DNA of 29,475 nt, from contig DAOUJX010000048.1 in NCBI GenBank assembly GCA_034422075.1, positions 1 through 29,475 of the forward strand, written 5' to 3'. Source of the DNA: S34-282 sp034422075. GTDB taxonomy: Bacteria; Chloroflexota; Dehalococcoidia; Lucifugimonadales; Australimonadaceae. Every line of letters starts with the position of its first letter. The first letter of the stretch is position 1. Made by a program: the position numbers and the translations under genes. The notes beneath the pieces are model-generated. The model was not told the origin of the DNA, did not search any database, and saw only the letters and a program-made list of their open reading frames with translations. Of the stretch, positions 1 to 8,097 are shown one piece after another.

Positions 1-800
1 GCCTCGTCGGCGATGACAGGAATCGCGCGCCCGAGCACCGGCAGCACAGCGCGACGACCCCAATATGCGAAAAAGCGAGGGTCGTGGGGATTCACTGCCA
101 CTGCGGTGTCGCCGAGCAGTGTCTCGGGCCGCGTGGTTGCCACCGTCAAATGGCCACTGCCGTCTTCCAGCAGGTAGCGGATGTGGTACAGCGCTCCGTC
201 CGTTTCCACATGCTCGACTTCGAGGTCGGAGAGCACCGTCTGCAACTGCGGGTCCCAGTTGATCATCCGCTGTCCGCGGTAGATGAGCCCCTTGTCGTAG
301 AGCCGCTTGAACGTCTCGCGCACGGCTCGGCTGGGCCCGGTATCCATCGTGAAGCTGTCTCTCGACCAATCGCACGACGCCCCTAGGCGCCGGTGTTGAT
401 TGTCGATGTAGTCGCCGTAGTGGTTAACCCATTCCCAGACGCGCTCAAGAAAGGCTTCGCGGCCCAGTTCCTGACGGGTCAGCCCCACCTTTGCTAGCTC
501 GCGCTCGACGACCATCTGCGTGGCGATTGATGCGTGGTCGGTGCCGGGCAGCCACAGCGCCTCATCGCCCAGCATCCGGTGGTAGCGCACCAGCGCGTCC
601 TCGATTGCCGCCGTCAGCGCATGACCGATGTGCAGCTCGCCCGTCACGTTGGGCGGCGGCATCACGATGGTGAAGGGGCGCTTGTTCGGGTTGGGGGTTG
701 CCTTGAAGTAGCCCGACGACTCCCACCAAGCGTATAGGCGTTGCTCGACCGACGAAGGGTCGTATGCCTTGGGCAGGGGCTCGCGGCGGGTGCTCGTCAT
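1..800 (-). CDS. valS: Valyl-tRNA synthetase, N-terminal part (runs off window)
   Basis: Class I aminoacyl-tRNA synthetase that charges tRNA-Val in the cytoplasm. Reading leftward from the ATG at 800-798 gives about 266 codons without a stop; the 3' part lies beyond the window edge. The nucleotide-binding HIGH motif is seen as PPPNVTGELHIGHAL near residues 50-65. It is followed by the class-typical DWSRDSFTMD stretch and by the start of the CP1 editing domain (TTRPETLLGDTAVAVNPHD). These are diagnostic for ValRS as opposed to IleRS or LeuRS. The KMSKS loop and anticodon-binding region are not in view. A good sigma-70-type promoter lies just upstream and the gene is divergent from the MFS transporter. 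Identity is secure; only completeness is unknown. Confidence 0.95.
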   Translation of the reverse strand, partial: MTSTRREPLPKAYDPSSVEQRLYAWWESSGYFKATPNPNKRPFTIVMPPPNVTGELHIGHALTAAIEDALVRYHRMLGDEALWLPGTDHASIATQMVVERELAKVGLTRQELGREAFLERVWEWVNHYGDYIDNQHRRLGASCDWSRDSFTMDTGPSRAVRETFKRLYDKGLIYRGQRMINWDPQLQTVLSDLEVEHVETDGALYHIRYLLEDGSGHLTVATTRPETLLGDTAVAVNPHDPRFFAYWGRRAVLPVLGRAIPVIADE

Positions 801-832
801 CTATTCCGGCTGATGATGGTCTGCTTCCCGCG

Positions 833-862
833 ATTGTATCGGCGCCGCACAATTAGGGTCAA
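833..862 (-). promoter_or_regulatory. Probable valS promoter
   Basis: On the minus strand a TTGACC -35 box (862-857) and a TACAAT -10 box (838-833) are separated by 18 bp. The predicted transcription start is near 826, giving a leader of about 25 nt before the valS ATG at 800. Spacing and both hexamers are close to the sigma-70 consensus. Not tested experimentally. Confidence 0.55.
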
Positions 863-897
863 CGGCGCCCTAAGCCCGGTTAAGGCTGCAAGCGGCC

Positions 898-906
898 TGT
901 TACAAT
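898..906 (+). promoter_or_regulatory. Possible extended -10 promoter of the MFS gene
   Basis: TGTTACAAT matches the extended -10 pattern TGnTATAAT with one mismatch. It lies 28 nt upstream of the ATG at 935. No convincing -35 box is seen, which is tolerable for extended -10 promoters. Together with the valS promoter it would fill the divergent 134-bp intergenic region. Confidence 0.35.
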
Positions 907-934
907 TGCACTTGAATCTTCGTTTCAGGTGTGC

Positions 935-2206
935 ATGTCGTCCGACTCGAATAGCGAGGTGCCCTGGCGGCGGAATCTTGCCGTAATGTGGGTGGCGCAG
1001 GCCGCAACCGTTCTATCCTTCACATTTACGTTCCCTTTCTTCGCGCTTTTCTTCAAAGACCTAGGCATCGATGATCCGGGGCGTGCCGCTTTCATCGCTG
1101 GCGTGTCTGGCTGGGCGCTGGGCCTCGGTATGGCTATTTTCAGCCCCATATGGGGTGTCATTGGCGACCGATTTGGACGCAAGTTGAACGTTGTCCGCGC
1201 TACCGCGATGGGCGCCGTCGTTCTTGGGCTTTCAGGGTTCGCGCAAAACCCAGAGCAGCTCATCATCAGCCGCTTCTTTGCCGGCGCGTTAGCTGGAGTA
1301 GGAGCGGCGATGCTTGCGCTTGTTGCTGCGGGCACCCCGCGCCGCCGCGTCGCGTTTGCGACGGGTGTGCTCCAGTCGGGCATGTTCTTTGGCGGCACTA
1401 TCGGGCCCGTTGTAGGCGGACTGCTGTTCGAGACCTACGGGATGCGAATAGCCTTCTTCGCCAACGGCATTGGGTTGGCCGTGCCCGCGATCCTTGTCCA
1501 ACTCTTCGTCCGAGAGGGATTTGTCAGACCGGTGACTCCCCTCAAGAGCCCTTTTCAACCCTTCCGAGACCTTGTGGGGACGGCGACATCCCGAGAATTC
1601 TGGCCGCTTTTTGTCGTTGTCTTTTTCGTCCACGCTGCGCTGCTGGTTACCTTCCCGGCGCTTCCCGTCATCGTCGAGGCATTCACAGGGGAGGGAGGTG
1701 CGGCAACCGGCGCCGGCATCGTCTTTATGTCAATGGGTGCGGCCAACGCCATCTCCGCCATAACGATCGGCTACGTTGGCTCGCGGTTCGGCCTCAAACG
1801 CACATTCTCCGTTCTGTCCGTCTGTGCTGCTGGCTTCTATTTGCTGGCGTTGTTCGCCAATTCCGTTCCTCAACTCGCACTGTTGCTTGGAGCGGTCGGG
1901 CTAATGCAAGGAGGGCTGGTCGGCATCGTCAACGGCCTTATCGCCATCGCGACACCCGAGGGCAAGCATGGGGCAGTATTTGGCGCGTCTCAGACGGTGA
2001 TGGCGATGGCGATTGCACTCGGCCCGCTGGCGGGGGGCGCCGTTGCATTCGCTATCGACCTCAAGGCGGTTTTCGTACTCGACGCGATCGTCTTTGCGGT
2101 CACCGCCGTCGTCGCGCTCCTTCTCGTCCGAGAGGTTCCTCGCACCCGACGCGCCGCCACAACAGCGCCGATCGGTGCACGGCATGCGACTACCGAGGCT
2201 GGCTAG
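935..2206 (+). CDS. Major facilitator superfamily transporter, MdtG/TetA-like
   Basis: Predicted 423-residue, 12-helix inner-membrane transporter. The MFS motif A between helices 2 and 3 is clear (GVIGDRFGRK), and its degenerate counterpart in the second half is present (GYVGSRFGLKR), so both six-helix bundles are complete. The N-terminal pattern resembles drug/proton antiporters of the MdtG and TetA type, so efflux of small molecules is likely, but the substrate cannot be inferred. The ATG at 935 is preferred over an in-frame GTG at 929; AGGTG at 927-931 is a weak ribosome-binding site. It is monocistronic, divergent from valS, and ends 10 bp before the convergent EEP gene. Confidence 0.85.
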   Translation: MSSDSNSEVPWRRNLAVMWVAQAATVLSFTFTFPFFALFFKDLGIDDPGRAAFIAGVSGWALGLGMAIFSPIWGVIGDRFGRKLNVVRATAMGAVVLGLSGFAQNPEQLIISRFFAGALAGVGAAMLALVAAGTPRRRVAFATGVLQSGMFFGGTIGPVVGGLLFETYGMRIAFFANGIGLAVPAILVQLFVREGFVRPVTPLKSPFQPFRDLVGTATSREFWPLFVVVFFVHAALLVTFPALPVIVEAFTGEGGAATGAGIVFMSMGAANAISAITIGYVGSRFGLKRTFSVLSVCAAGFYLLALFANSVPQLALLLGAVGLMQGGLVGIVNGLIAIATPEGKHGAVFGASQTVMAMAIALGPLAGGAVAFAIDLKAVFVLDAIVFAVTAVVALLLVREVPRTRRAATTAPIGARHATTEAG

Positions 2207-2216
2207 TAGGCGGGCG

Positions 2217-3154
2217 TCATCCCGCGATTCTGATGAGCAGGCGACAGTGGTCGCTCGGCCCCCACTCCTTGGTCTCGTTCAACGCTCGCACCTCGATGCG
2301 CTCATGGAACCCACGCGAAGCGAAGGCGTAATCGAGTTGGCTGACCGCGTTAGCAGGGGACTGGCCGCTGGGTGCGAATGTCACAACGTTCCGTGAATCA
2401 GCCGGCTGGCCGACCGGCGGAGTTGTTGGCGGGCGACCGTTCGGGGCCTGTGGTCCGACGAATTCGAGTCCGATCGCTCTCATCCTGTCGAACACGGACC
2501 GATAGCGTGCTTCCCAGTAGGGGTCGCCTGCATCGCCGTAGCCGTGCAATAGGTTAAGGTCACCTGCGGCCATTATGCGATGCCTCGTCGCATCGGAATG
2601 CCCAATGAACGCTGAGAGATCTGAAATTATGCGGTGGACAGAGGAATCCGAATAGATCCACGATGACCGGACGCTCGGATGCGGCCCCAACCACCGCCCA
2701 TACATCGAGACTGCAACGAATGGCTCGATCGAGTCGTCCTTCGGCCTGACGCGCGCCGCCGCTATCGTCCCGATGCCGCTAACCTCAATCTCACCCGGCC
2801 CACCGCCCCACGCTGGGCCAACCTGCCTGAACCACTCCACTTCCACGCGATCTGAGAGGCGCACGACCATCGGCCATCGATCAATAAGCGCCTTCCAACC
2901 ACGCCCGCGCCACCAGTCCGAGTTCCACGAATGCGAGTCCCACGCCGCTTGCGGGCCTATTTCGAACACACCGGTGTTTCCGCCGGCGGAAGGGTTGCCT
3001 CCCGGAGCCGTACAACGTCGCCTGGGGGTGGAGTGGCCTCTTGCAGAAGGGCTACGTCGGCGTCCATCGTCGCCAGCCAGCGCCACGGCTCGCGACGTCT
3101 GCCGATATTCCAGCTAACGACGGCAATGCCCCTACGGGCGCTTCCCTCTTTCAC
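2217..3154 (-). pseudogene. Endonuclease/exonuclease/phosphatase-family protein, interrupted by a -1 frameshift
   Basis: Two consecutive minus-strand reading frames together encode one EEP (DNase I-like) domain. The first (from GTG at 3154) carries VVSWNIG and DVALLQEA, the Asn and Glu metal-site motifs, and then stops at 2957. The second, open from upstream of this point to 2217, carries AAGDLNLLHG (the GDxN motif) and GPSDHCRLLI (the SDH motif). All four family hallmarks exist but in different frames; joining them requires a one-base slip somewhere between about 3030 and 2975. A C5 run on the coding strand (3028-3024) is the obvious weak point. It is the last gene of the coaX-coaBC cluster, starting 30 nt after coaBC. 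It could be a true pseudogene, a sequencing or assembly error, or, less likely, programmed frameshifting. The substrate (phosphodiester, nucleic acid or lipid) is unknown. Confidence 0.7.
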
Positions 3155-3184
3155 AACCCGATTTCCAGCCTCGGCACCCCGGCG

Positions 3185-4378
3185 CTAGCGGAGGAGGGCG
3201 GCGATTCTATCTACGATTGCCCACGCGACGTCTTGCTTGCTCATCAGCGGCAGCTCCTCTGGGCTGCCAGCCCGCGCTAGCAGTGTTACCTGGTTGTCGT
3301 CTGAGCCGAAACCGATGTCGGAGCGCGAGATGTCGTTCACGACGACCATGTCGAGCCCCTTCGATTCCAACTTCTGGAGCCCGTTGGCGAGCAAGTCGTT
3401 GCTCTCCGCCGCAAAGCCCACACGAAGCAGCGATCTCGGCGCCGACGCGATGATGTCGTTCGTTCGTTCCATCTCTACCGTCAGCGAGGCTGCATCGCCC
3501 TTCTTGATCTTTTCGCCACGGGGTGAGCGCGGCCTGTAGTCGGCGACTGCCGCCGCCATGATGAGCACACGTGCGGTCGAACAGGCTTCGTTGACTGCCT
3601 CCGCCATCTCCGCTGCGGTCCCTACGCTTACGGTGGTAACGCCGACCGGGTCGGGCAGTGCGGTTGGCGCGGCGACGAGCGTCACGGTCGCTCCGCTGTC
3701 GCGTGCAGCCTCAGCTATCGCGTACCCCATCTTGCCTGACGAGCGGTTGGTGACCACGCGCACCGGGTCGATCGGTTCTTCCGTACCCCCTGCTGATACG
3801 ACCACGCCGATACCGGCTAGCGCTCCACTGCGCCCCAGTATCGGCGCGATACGCCCCATCAGTTCCGGCGTCTCCACGAGCCGACCGATGCCGGTGATAC
3901 CCGACGCCATGCGCCCAGCCGCTGGCCCTGCGAACGCGACGCCCCTCGTACGGAGCGACTCGACATTCGCCTGCACGGCGGGATGCTCCCACATGCCACC
4001 GTCCATCGCCGGCGCGACCAGCAGTGGAGCATGCGTCGCAAGCGCTATGACGCTGATCGGGTCGTCCGCTTGTCCGTGCGCCAGCTTGTAGAGCATGTTC
4101 GCTGTTGCAGGTGCGACTACCATCACATCCGCGGCTTTCGCCAGGGCGATGTGCTCGATAGCCCCGTCCGATTCCAAGTCGAACAGGTCGGTGAGCACAG
4201 GGCGGCAGGTAACGCTTCGGAATGTCACCGGTCCGACAAACTTGGTCGCTGCATCTGTCATCGCAACGTCGACCAGCGCGCCCGCCTGCGTCAGTTTCGA
4301 CGCGAGGTCGGCAGCCTTGTACGCAGCGATGGATCCGGATACGCCCAGCAGCACGCGTTTGCCGTCGAATGGCCTCAT
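3185..4378 (-). CDS. coaBC: Bifunctional phosphopantothenoylcysteine decarboxylase / phosphopantothenate-cysteine ligase
   Basis: Carries out two consecutive CoA biosynthesis steps: CTP-dependent ligation of cysteine to 4'-phosphopantothenate (C-terminal CoaB domain) and FMN-dependent decarboxylation (N-terminal CoaC domain). It has 397 residues. The CoaC part shows GVSGSIAAYKA for FMN binding and the active-site His76 in IEHIALAKAAD. The usual PxMNxxMW motif reads PAMDGGMW, so the Asn is Asp126, and the position of E. coli Cys158 holds Ser159. The CoaB part shows VSAGGTEEPIDPVR, TNRSSGKMG, AAAVADY and KIKK. The ATG at 4378 has GGAGGA 6 nt upstream and overlaps the coaX stop (ATGA), so the pair is probably translationally coupled. 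Identity is secure; the residue swaps are discussed as a finding. Confidence 0.95.
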   Translation of the reverse strand: MRPFDGKRVLLGVSGSIAAYKAADLASKLTQAGALVDVAMTDAATKFVGPVTFRSVTCRPVLTDLFDLESDGAIEHIALAKAADVMVVAPATANMLYKLAHGQADDPISVIALATHAPLLVAPAMDGGMWEHPAVQANVESLRTRGVAFAGPAAGRMASGITGIGRLVETPELMGRIAPILGRSGALAGIGVVVSAGGTEEPIDPVRVVTNRSSGKMGYAIAEAARDSGATVTLVAAPTALPDPVGVTTVSVGTAAEMAEAVNEACSTARVLIMAAAVADYRPRSPRGEKIKKGDAASLTVEMERTNDIIASAPRSLLRVGFAAESNDLLANGLQKLESKGLDMVVVNDISRSDIGFGSDDNQVTLLARAGSPEELPLMSKQDVAWAIVDRIAALLR

Positions 4379-5154
4379 GGCGCTTCCTCCGCCGGATTGA
4401 GTTGGTGGACATAGCACAGTCCGCGCAGCGTGAGGTGCTCGTCAATGATGTCAATGGCGTTGGTCTCTTCCGCCATCAGCGGTGCTAGGCCGCCCGTCGC
4501 GATCACCTGGGCGTTGCCGCCCAACTCTTCCTTAAAGCGCCGCACCATCGCATCGACCAGACCTGCGTAGCCGAACACAAGCCCAGATTGCATTGAGTGG
4601 GCAGTGTTCTTGCCGATCGCGGACTGTGGTGCCGCCATCTCCACTCGCCGCAGCATCGACGTGCTCTGGAACAGCGATTCGGCGGCTACAGCCAACCCAG
4701 GCGCAATCGCGCCTCCGAGGTATGCGCCTTCTGCCGAGACGGCGTCAAATACCGTCGCGGTGCCAAAGTCGACGATGATGGCGGGTGCGCCGTAGAAGTG
4801 GTACGCCGCCGCCGCGTCCACCACGCGGTCGGCACCAACGTCGTGCGGGTTGTCATACTGCACTCGCACGCCCGTTCGCACCCCTGCGCCTATCACCAGA
4901 GGGTCGACGCCTAGCAGCGTCCGCGACGCCTCAACGAACACGCCGGTCAGCGGCGGCACAACGCTGCACATTGCCGCGTCATGGATAGCGTCAACGGGCA
5001 CGCCCTTCATCGGTAGGAGCTCGCTCAATTGGAGTGCGTATTCGTCTGCCATACGGCGGGGATCGGTCGATAGCCGCCACGAGGCGACGAGCGCATCGGC
5101 GTCGAATACGCCGAGCGTAACGTTCGTGTTGCCGATGTCGATGGCTAGCAACAT
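4375..5154 (-). CDS. coaX: Type III pantothenate kinase
   Basis: Phosphorylates pantothenate in the first committed step of CoA synthesis, in the cytoplasm. The 259 residues match the usual CoaX length. The ASKHA-fold phosphate loop is DIGNTN (residues 6-11). It is followed by YDNPHDVGADR for pantothenate and dimer contacts, DFGTATVFD, GGAIAPGL, and the late IGKNTAHSMQSG and ATGGLA motifs. CoaX-type enzymes generally resist CoA feedback and need a monovalent cation. The gene shares its last bases with coaBC, placing kinase, ligase and decarboxylase in one transcript. Confidence 0.95.
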   Translation of the reverse strand: MLLAIDIGNTNVTLGVFDADALVASWRLSTDPRRMADEYALQLSELLPMKGVPVDAIHDAAMCSVVPPLTGVFVEASRTLLGVDPLVIGAGVRTGVRVQYDNPHDVGADRVVDAAAAYHFYGAPAIIVDFGTATVFDAVSAEGAYLGGAIAPGLAVAAESLFQSTSMLRRVEMAAPQSAIGKNTAHSMQSGLVFGYAGLVDAMVRRFKEELGGNAQVIATGGLAPLMAEETNAIDIIDEHLTLRGLCYVHQLNPAEEAP

Positions 5155-5196
5155 GGCGGGGTCGGATCGCAGCCTTGCGCGTATCCGCCGTGTCCT

Positions 5197-5205
5197 ATTC
5201 TACCA
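5197..5205 (-). promoter_or_regulatory. Possible extended -10 promoter of the coaX operon
   Basis: On the minus strand TGGTAGAAT (5205-5197) fits the extended -10 pattern TGnTATAAT with one mismatch. It lies in the 60-bp gap before coaX and would give a leader of roughly 35 nt. No matching -35 box was found. Confidence 0.42.
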
Positions 5206-5214
5206 GCCCGTTCG

Positions 5215-6030
5215 TTACATTGACGAAAGCCCCGCCGGCGCGCCGACCATTCCGGGCGTGCCTCCCTCACGCTCTTGGTACACGAACAGCAGCGGCCCGT
5301 GTTCACTCTTCCCGGTGAACGACGGGACACCCCAGGGCGACGGCCTAACGTCCGTCACCGGCTGACCTGCCTCCGCCATGCGGCGCTGAAATGCCGCCGC
5401 GTCGTCCACGACTATCGAGATGAGCCAGTGCAGCCCTGGGCCTGCGTAGTCATCGAATAGGCCGTCGACGACCTCCACGATGGCCTTGCCGCCGTAGGCG
5501 GCGCGGAGGAAACAGATACGGCTGCCTTCCGGCTCGCCGCGCCCTCGCGAGGTTAAAAAGCCGAGCCCCTCGTTGGTCAGGAAGGCGTAATCGGCCTGCC
5601 ATTGCTTAGACCACCACGTCGTCTGGAAGTGAAGGACCTGCGGGCCTTCGCCGGTTGGCGGCTGCAGCGACGCATCGTCAACGCCTGCCAGCGGCTCGGC
5701 GACAACTACATCCGGCCCCGCAGGCGTTGCTTTCGTGAACCCGCGCTGGCCGGCGGACAGGGTCGAGAGACTGTCGGGCACCTCGACACCCTTCGAGCCA
5801 AGGCTCATTCGCCACCACTCTGGGTCGCCCACGACGAGCTTGACACTGAACGGTGGATAGAAAGGGTGGCCGTGCTCGCGGTGCGTCAGTTCGACCAGCC
5901 CCATGCCGACCTGCAACCGCACGCTTCCAGGCGGCGCGGGCCTCTGCTCGCCGCCAAACGCCTCGAAGAACGTCTGCACGCTGGCTATGTCTTCAACCTC
6001 TACCGCACAGACGAGATGCTTCGCCTCCAT
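5215..6030 (-). CDS. VOC (glyoxalase/bleomycin-resistance-like) superfamily protein
   Basis: A 271-residue protein that looks like two fused vicinal-oxygen-chelate modules, the usual size of two-domain glyoxalase/dioxygenase-type proteins. The second half has the typical end of such domains: HWLISIVVDDAAAF, then a PSPWGVPSFTG turn and a GPLLFVYQ strand. The first half begins with KHLVCAVEVEDIASVQTFF. Metal ligands cannot be assigned with confidence, so enzymatic role and substrate are unknown. The start at 6030 is supported by AGAGGAG about 8 nt upstream. It follows nnr by 22 nt and is probably the last gene of acpS-nnr-VOC, but this context does not reveal its function. Confidence 0.7.
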   Translation of the reverse strand: MEAKHLVCAVEVEDIASVQTFFEAFGGEQRPAPPGSVRLQVGMGLVELTHREHGHPFYPPFSVKLVVGDPEWWRMSLGSKGVEVPDSLSTLSAGQRGFTKATPAGPDVVVAEPLAGVDDASLQPPTGEGPQVLHFQTTWWSKQWQADYAFLTNEGLGFLTSRGRGEPEGSRICFLRAAYGGKAIVEVVDGLFDDYAGPGLHWLISIVVDDAAAFQRRMAEAGQPVTDVRPSPWGVPSFTGKSEHGPLLFVYQEREGGTPGMVGAPAGLSSM

Positions 6031-6052
6031 TTGCGCTCCTCTCCTCTTGCTC

Positions 6053-7654
6053 CTATCCCGCTCTCCCGATAGGAGGACGGTGGTCGGGGAGGGCGCTTGC
6101 GCTCTTCTGGCGCAACTCTCGCGTCACGCGCGGCAACTGCGGTACAAGATCACCTGCCATCATGCCGGAGTCACCAAGCTGTTGACGGACGCGCTCCCCG
6201 GCGGCCGCATGGATATGCACACCCACTACTGCTGCGTCGAATGGCGACAGCCCCTGTGCCATCAGCCCGCCTATTGCCCCGGCAAGCACGTCACCGCTCC
6301 CCGCTGTGGCCAAACCCGGATTGGCGAATGGGCTAATCGCGGAGCGGCCATCGGGCGCCGCTACGAGGGTGAAGGCGCCCTTGAGCACGACCACCTGCCT
6401 CCATTCTCTCGCGGCGTCCGTTGCGGCCCTCAGGCGGTTTTCCTCTACTTCTCCCACGGACATGCGCATCAGCCGCGACATCTCGCCAGGGTGGGGCGTC
6501 AGCACGGCCTCTGCCTGCAGGTGGGCAGGCCAACCGTACAACCCGGCAAGGCAGTTTAGCGCGTCTGCGTCGATGACCGTCGGCAACTCAAGAGAGGACT
6601 CGCCTAGGAGCAGTGATTGAAGGAAGTTGACGACCGGTTCGCTGTTGCCGAGCCCCGGCCCGACGACGGCAGCGCTGGCACGTTTGGCTCCCGCCAGTAC
6701 GTCCCTTGCTGCTGCCGCTGCGACTGTGCCATCGCTCGACTCTAATAGCGGCAGGTAGGTTGCCTCGCGCATCTGCGCAGCGGCGAGGTTGTACGTTCCG
6801 ATCGGTGCAGCCAGGGTCACGAGCCCCGCCCCTGCACGGTACGCCGCTGCGCTTGCTAGAACGGACGCCCCAACGTAGTTCCGGCTGCCCGCAACGATGA
6901 GCGCCGTACCGAATGTGCCCTTGTGTGCATCCAGTGGACGGCTAGGGAGCAGGGGCGCTACGTGCTCCACGTCCCCCAGGGTCATCGGCATGTCGTCGTC
7001 TATTCCCTGCGGCAGGCCAATGTGCAACGTCTCTATGGTTCCCGTAGCCGATGCGCCCGGAAAGCGGAACAATCCAACCTTGGGTGCGCCAAGCGTCAGG
7101 GTCAGGTCTGCACGGGGTGTCGACTCATCGAGCTCTCCCGTGTCCGCATCGAGGCCGCTCGGCGCGTCGACGGCGACGATCTGCAGGTCGGGGCGACCTG
7201 AGCGCGCCGCCAACAGCGCTTCCAGTGCCGAGCGGATGCCGCCTGCTAGCGGCAACTCAGCGCCGATGCCCAACACCGCGTCCACAACGAGGTCCGTGAG
7301 CGGCAGGTAGCTGTTCAGCGCCCAATGGTCTTGGTCGTCTGCCGCCTCGATGATACGCAGGCGCCGCGCTTTGCATTCCTCCAACTTGTCCTCGCGCCGC
7401 CTCGGGCTCGTCATGTACAGGGTGACCAGCGCACCCCAGTCCGCTAGGTAGCGCGCCGCGACCATTCCGTCCCCGCCGTTGTTGCCTGGACCGACGAATA
7501 CGATGATGCGCCGCCCTCGTATGCCGCCGTCCATCTGCCCGATGCGCCGGGCAACCGCCAGTCCTGCCGCCTCCATCAGCGCGTCTTCCGGCACGCCGGC
7601 CTCAATCGCGCGCCGCTCCAGTTCGCGCATCTGCTCTACGCTGACGACCTTCAT
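6053..7654 (-). CDS. nnr: Bifunctional NAD(P)H-hydrate epimerase / ADP-dependent NAD(P)H-hydrate dehydratase
   Basis: Repairs damaged hydrated nicotinamide cofactors: the N-terminal YjeF domain interconverts R- and S-NAD(P)HX, and the C-terminal domain dehydrates S-NAD(P)HX back to NAD(P)H. The protein has 533 residues, normal for the fused form. The epimerase motif GPGNNGGDG is at 55-63, with VVDAVLGIG and VAVDAPSGLDADTG further on. The ribokinase-like dehydratase half begins near residue 215 and shows VGPGLG, LTPHPGEMSRL, VVLKG and the anion-hole motif ATAGSGDVLAG. The start ATG overlaps the acpS stop (ATGA at 7654-7651) and has GGGAG 6 nt upstream. Confidence 0.95.
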   Translation of the reverse strand: MKVVSVEQMRELERRAIEAGVPEDALMEAAGLAVARRIGQMDGGIRGRRIIVFVGPGNNGGDGMVAARYLADWGALVTLYMTSPRRREDKLEECKARRLRIIEAADDQDHWALNSYLPLTDLVVDAVLGIGAELPLAGGIRSALEALLAARSGRPDLQIVAVDAPSGLDADTGELDESTPRADLTLTLGAPKVGLFRFPGASATGTIETLHIGLPQGIDDDMPMTLGDVEHVAPLLPSRPLDAHKGTFGTALIVAGSRNYVGASVLASAAAYRAGAGLVTLAAPIGTYNLAAAQMREATYLPLLESSDGTVAAAAARDVLAGAKRASAAVVGPGLGNSEPVVNFLQSLLLGESSLELPTVIDADALNCLAGLYGWPAHLQAEAVLTPHPGEMSRLMRMSVGEVEENRLRAATDAAREWRQVVVLKGAFTLVAAPDGRSAISPFANPGLATAGSGDVLAGAIGGLMAQGLSPFDAAVVGVHIHAAAGERVRQQLGDSGMMAGDLVPQLPRVTRELRQKSASALPDHRPPIGRAG

Positions 7655-8025
7655 CTCATTCTCCCAACGACCGACGCTACTGCGTATGCGCGCGAGTGCG
7701 ATAGGCTCAGATGCAGCTCGCTGATGCCGAGCAGGTCAGCGCGGTCGATCGCGCGACCATGCAGCACAATAGTCGGCGCGCCGCTTCGCGCCCGCGCCAC
7801 TTCTACTTCGCGCCAGCCGATGCCGTGACGCCCAGTTCCAAGCGCCTTCATCACAGCCTCCTTGGCCGCGAACCGCGCCGCCAATTGCGGTGCGCGACCG
7901 CGGCAGTACGACGCCTCCCCCTCCGTGTACACCCGCTCGATGAACCGCTGCCCGAATCTCCCATAGACCGATGCGATGCGGTCTATCTCCACGATGTCAA
8001 CGCCGACGGTCAATGCGCTCCGCAT
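7651..8025 (-). CDS. acpS: Holo-[acyl-carrier-protein] synthase
   Basis: Transfers the 4'-phosphopantetheine arm of CoA to apo-ACP, activating it for fatty acid synthesis. At 124 residues it has the normal AcpS length. The Mg-binding residues are visible: Asp10 in GVDIVEIDRI and Glu56 in RFAAKEAVMKALGTG. The C-terminal LSLSHSRAYAVASVV is also conserved. It is translationally coupled to nnr, a pairing common in bacteria. A TATACT -10 box lies only 9 nt before the ATG and there is no clear Shine-Dalgarno, so the mRNA may be nearly leaderless. Confidence 0.93.
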   Translation of the reverse strand: MRSALTVGVDIVEIDRIASVYGRFGQRFIERVYTEGEASYCRGRAPQLAARFAAKEAVMKALGTGRHGIGWREVEVARARSGAPTIVLHGRAIDRADLLGISELHLSLSHSRAYAVASVVGRMR

Positions 8026-8097
8026 AGCAGTGGGAGTATAGCGGCGCTGCTATCATGAGGCTCCCATTGGGTACGCCCATCCTGCGCTGAGGTGAGC
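8026..8097. promoter_or_regulatory. Divergent acpS/folD promoter region
   Basis: This 72-bp gap must drive both operons. On the minus strand TATACT (8040-8035), preceded by CGC, is a good -10 box 9 nt from the acpS ATG. On the plus strand TATCAT (8051-8056) is a plausible -10 for folD with a leader of about 35 nt. Neither has a recognisable -35 box. Confidence 0.4.
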
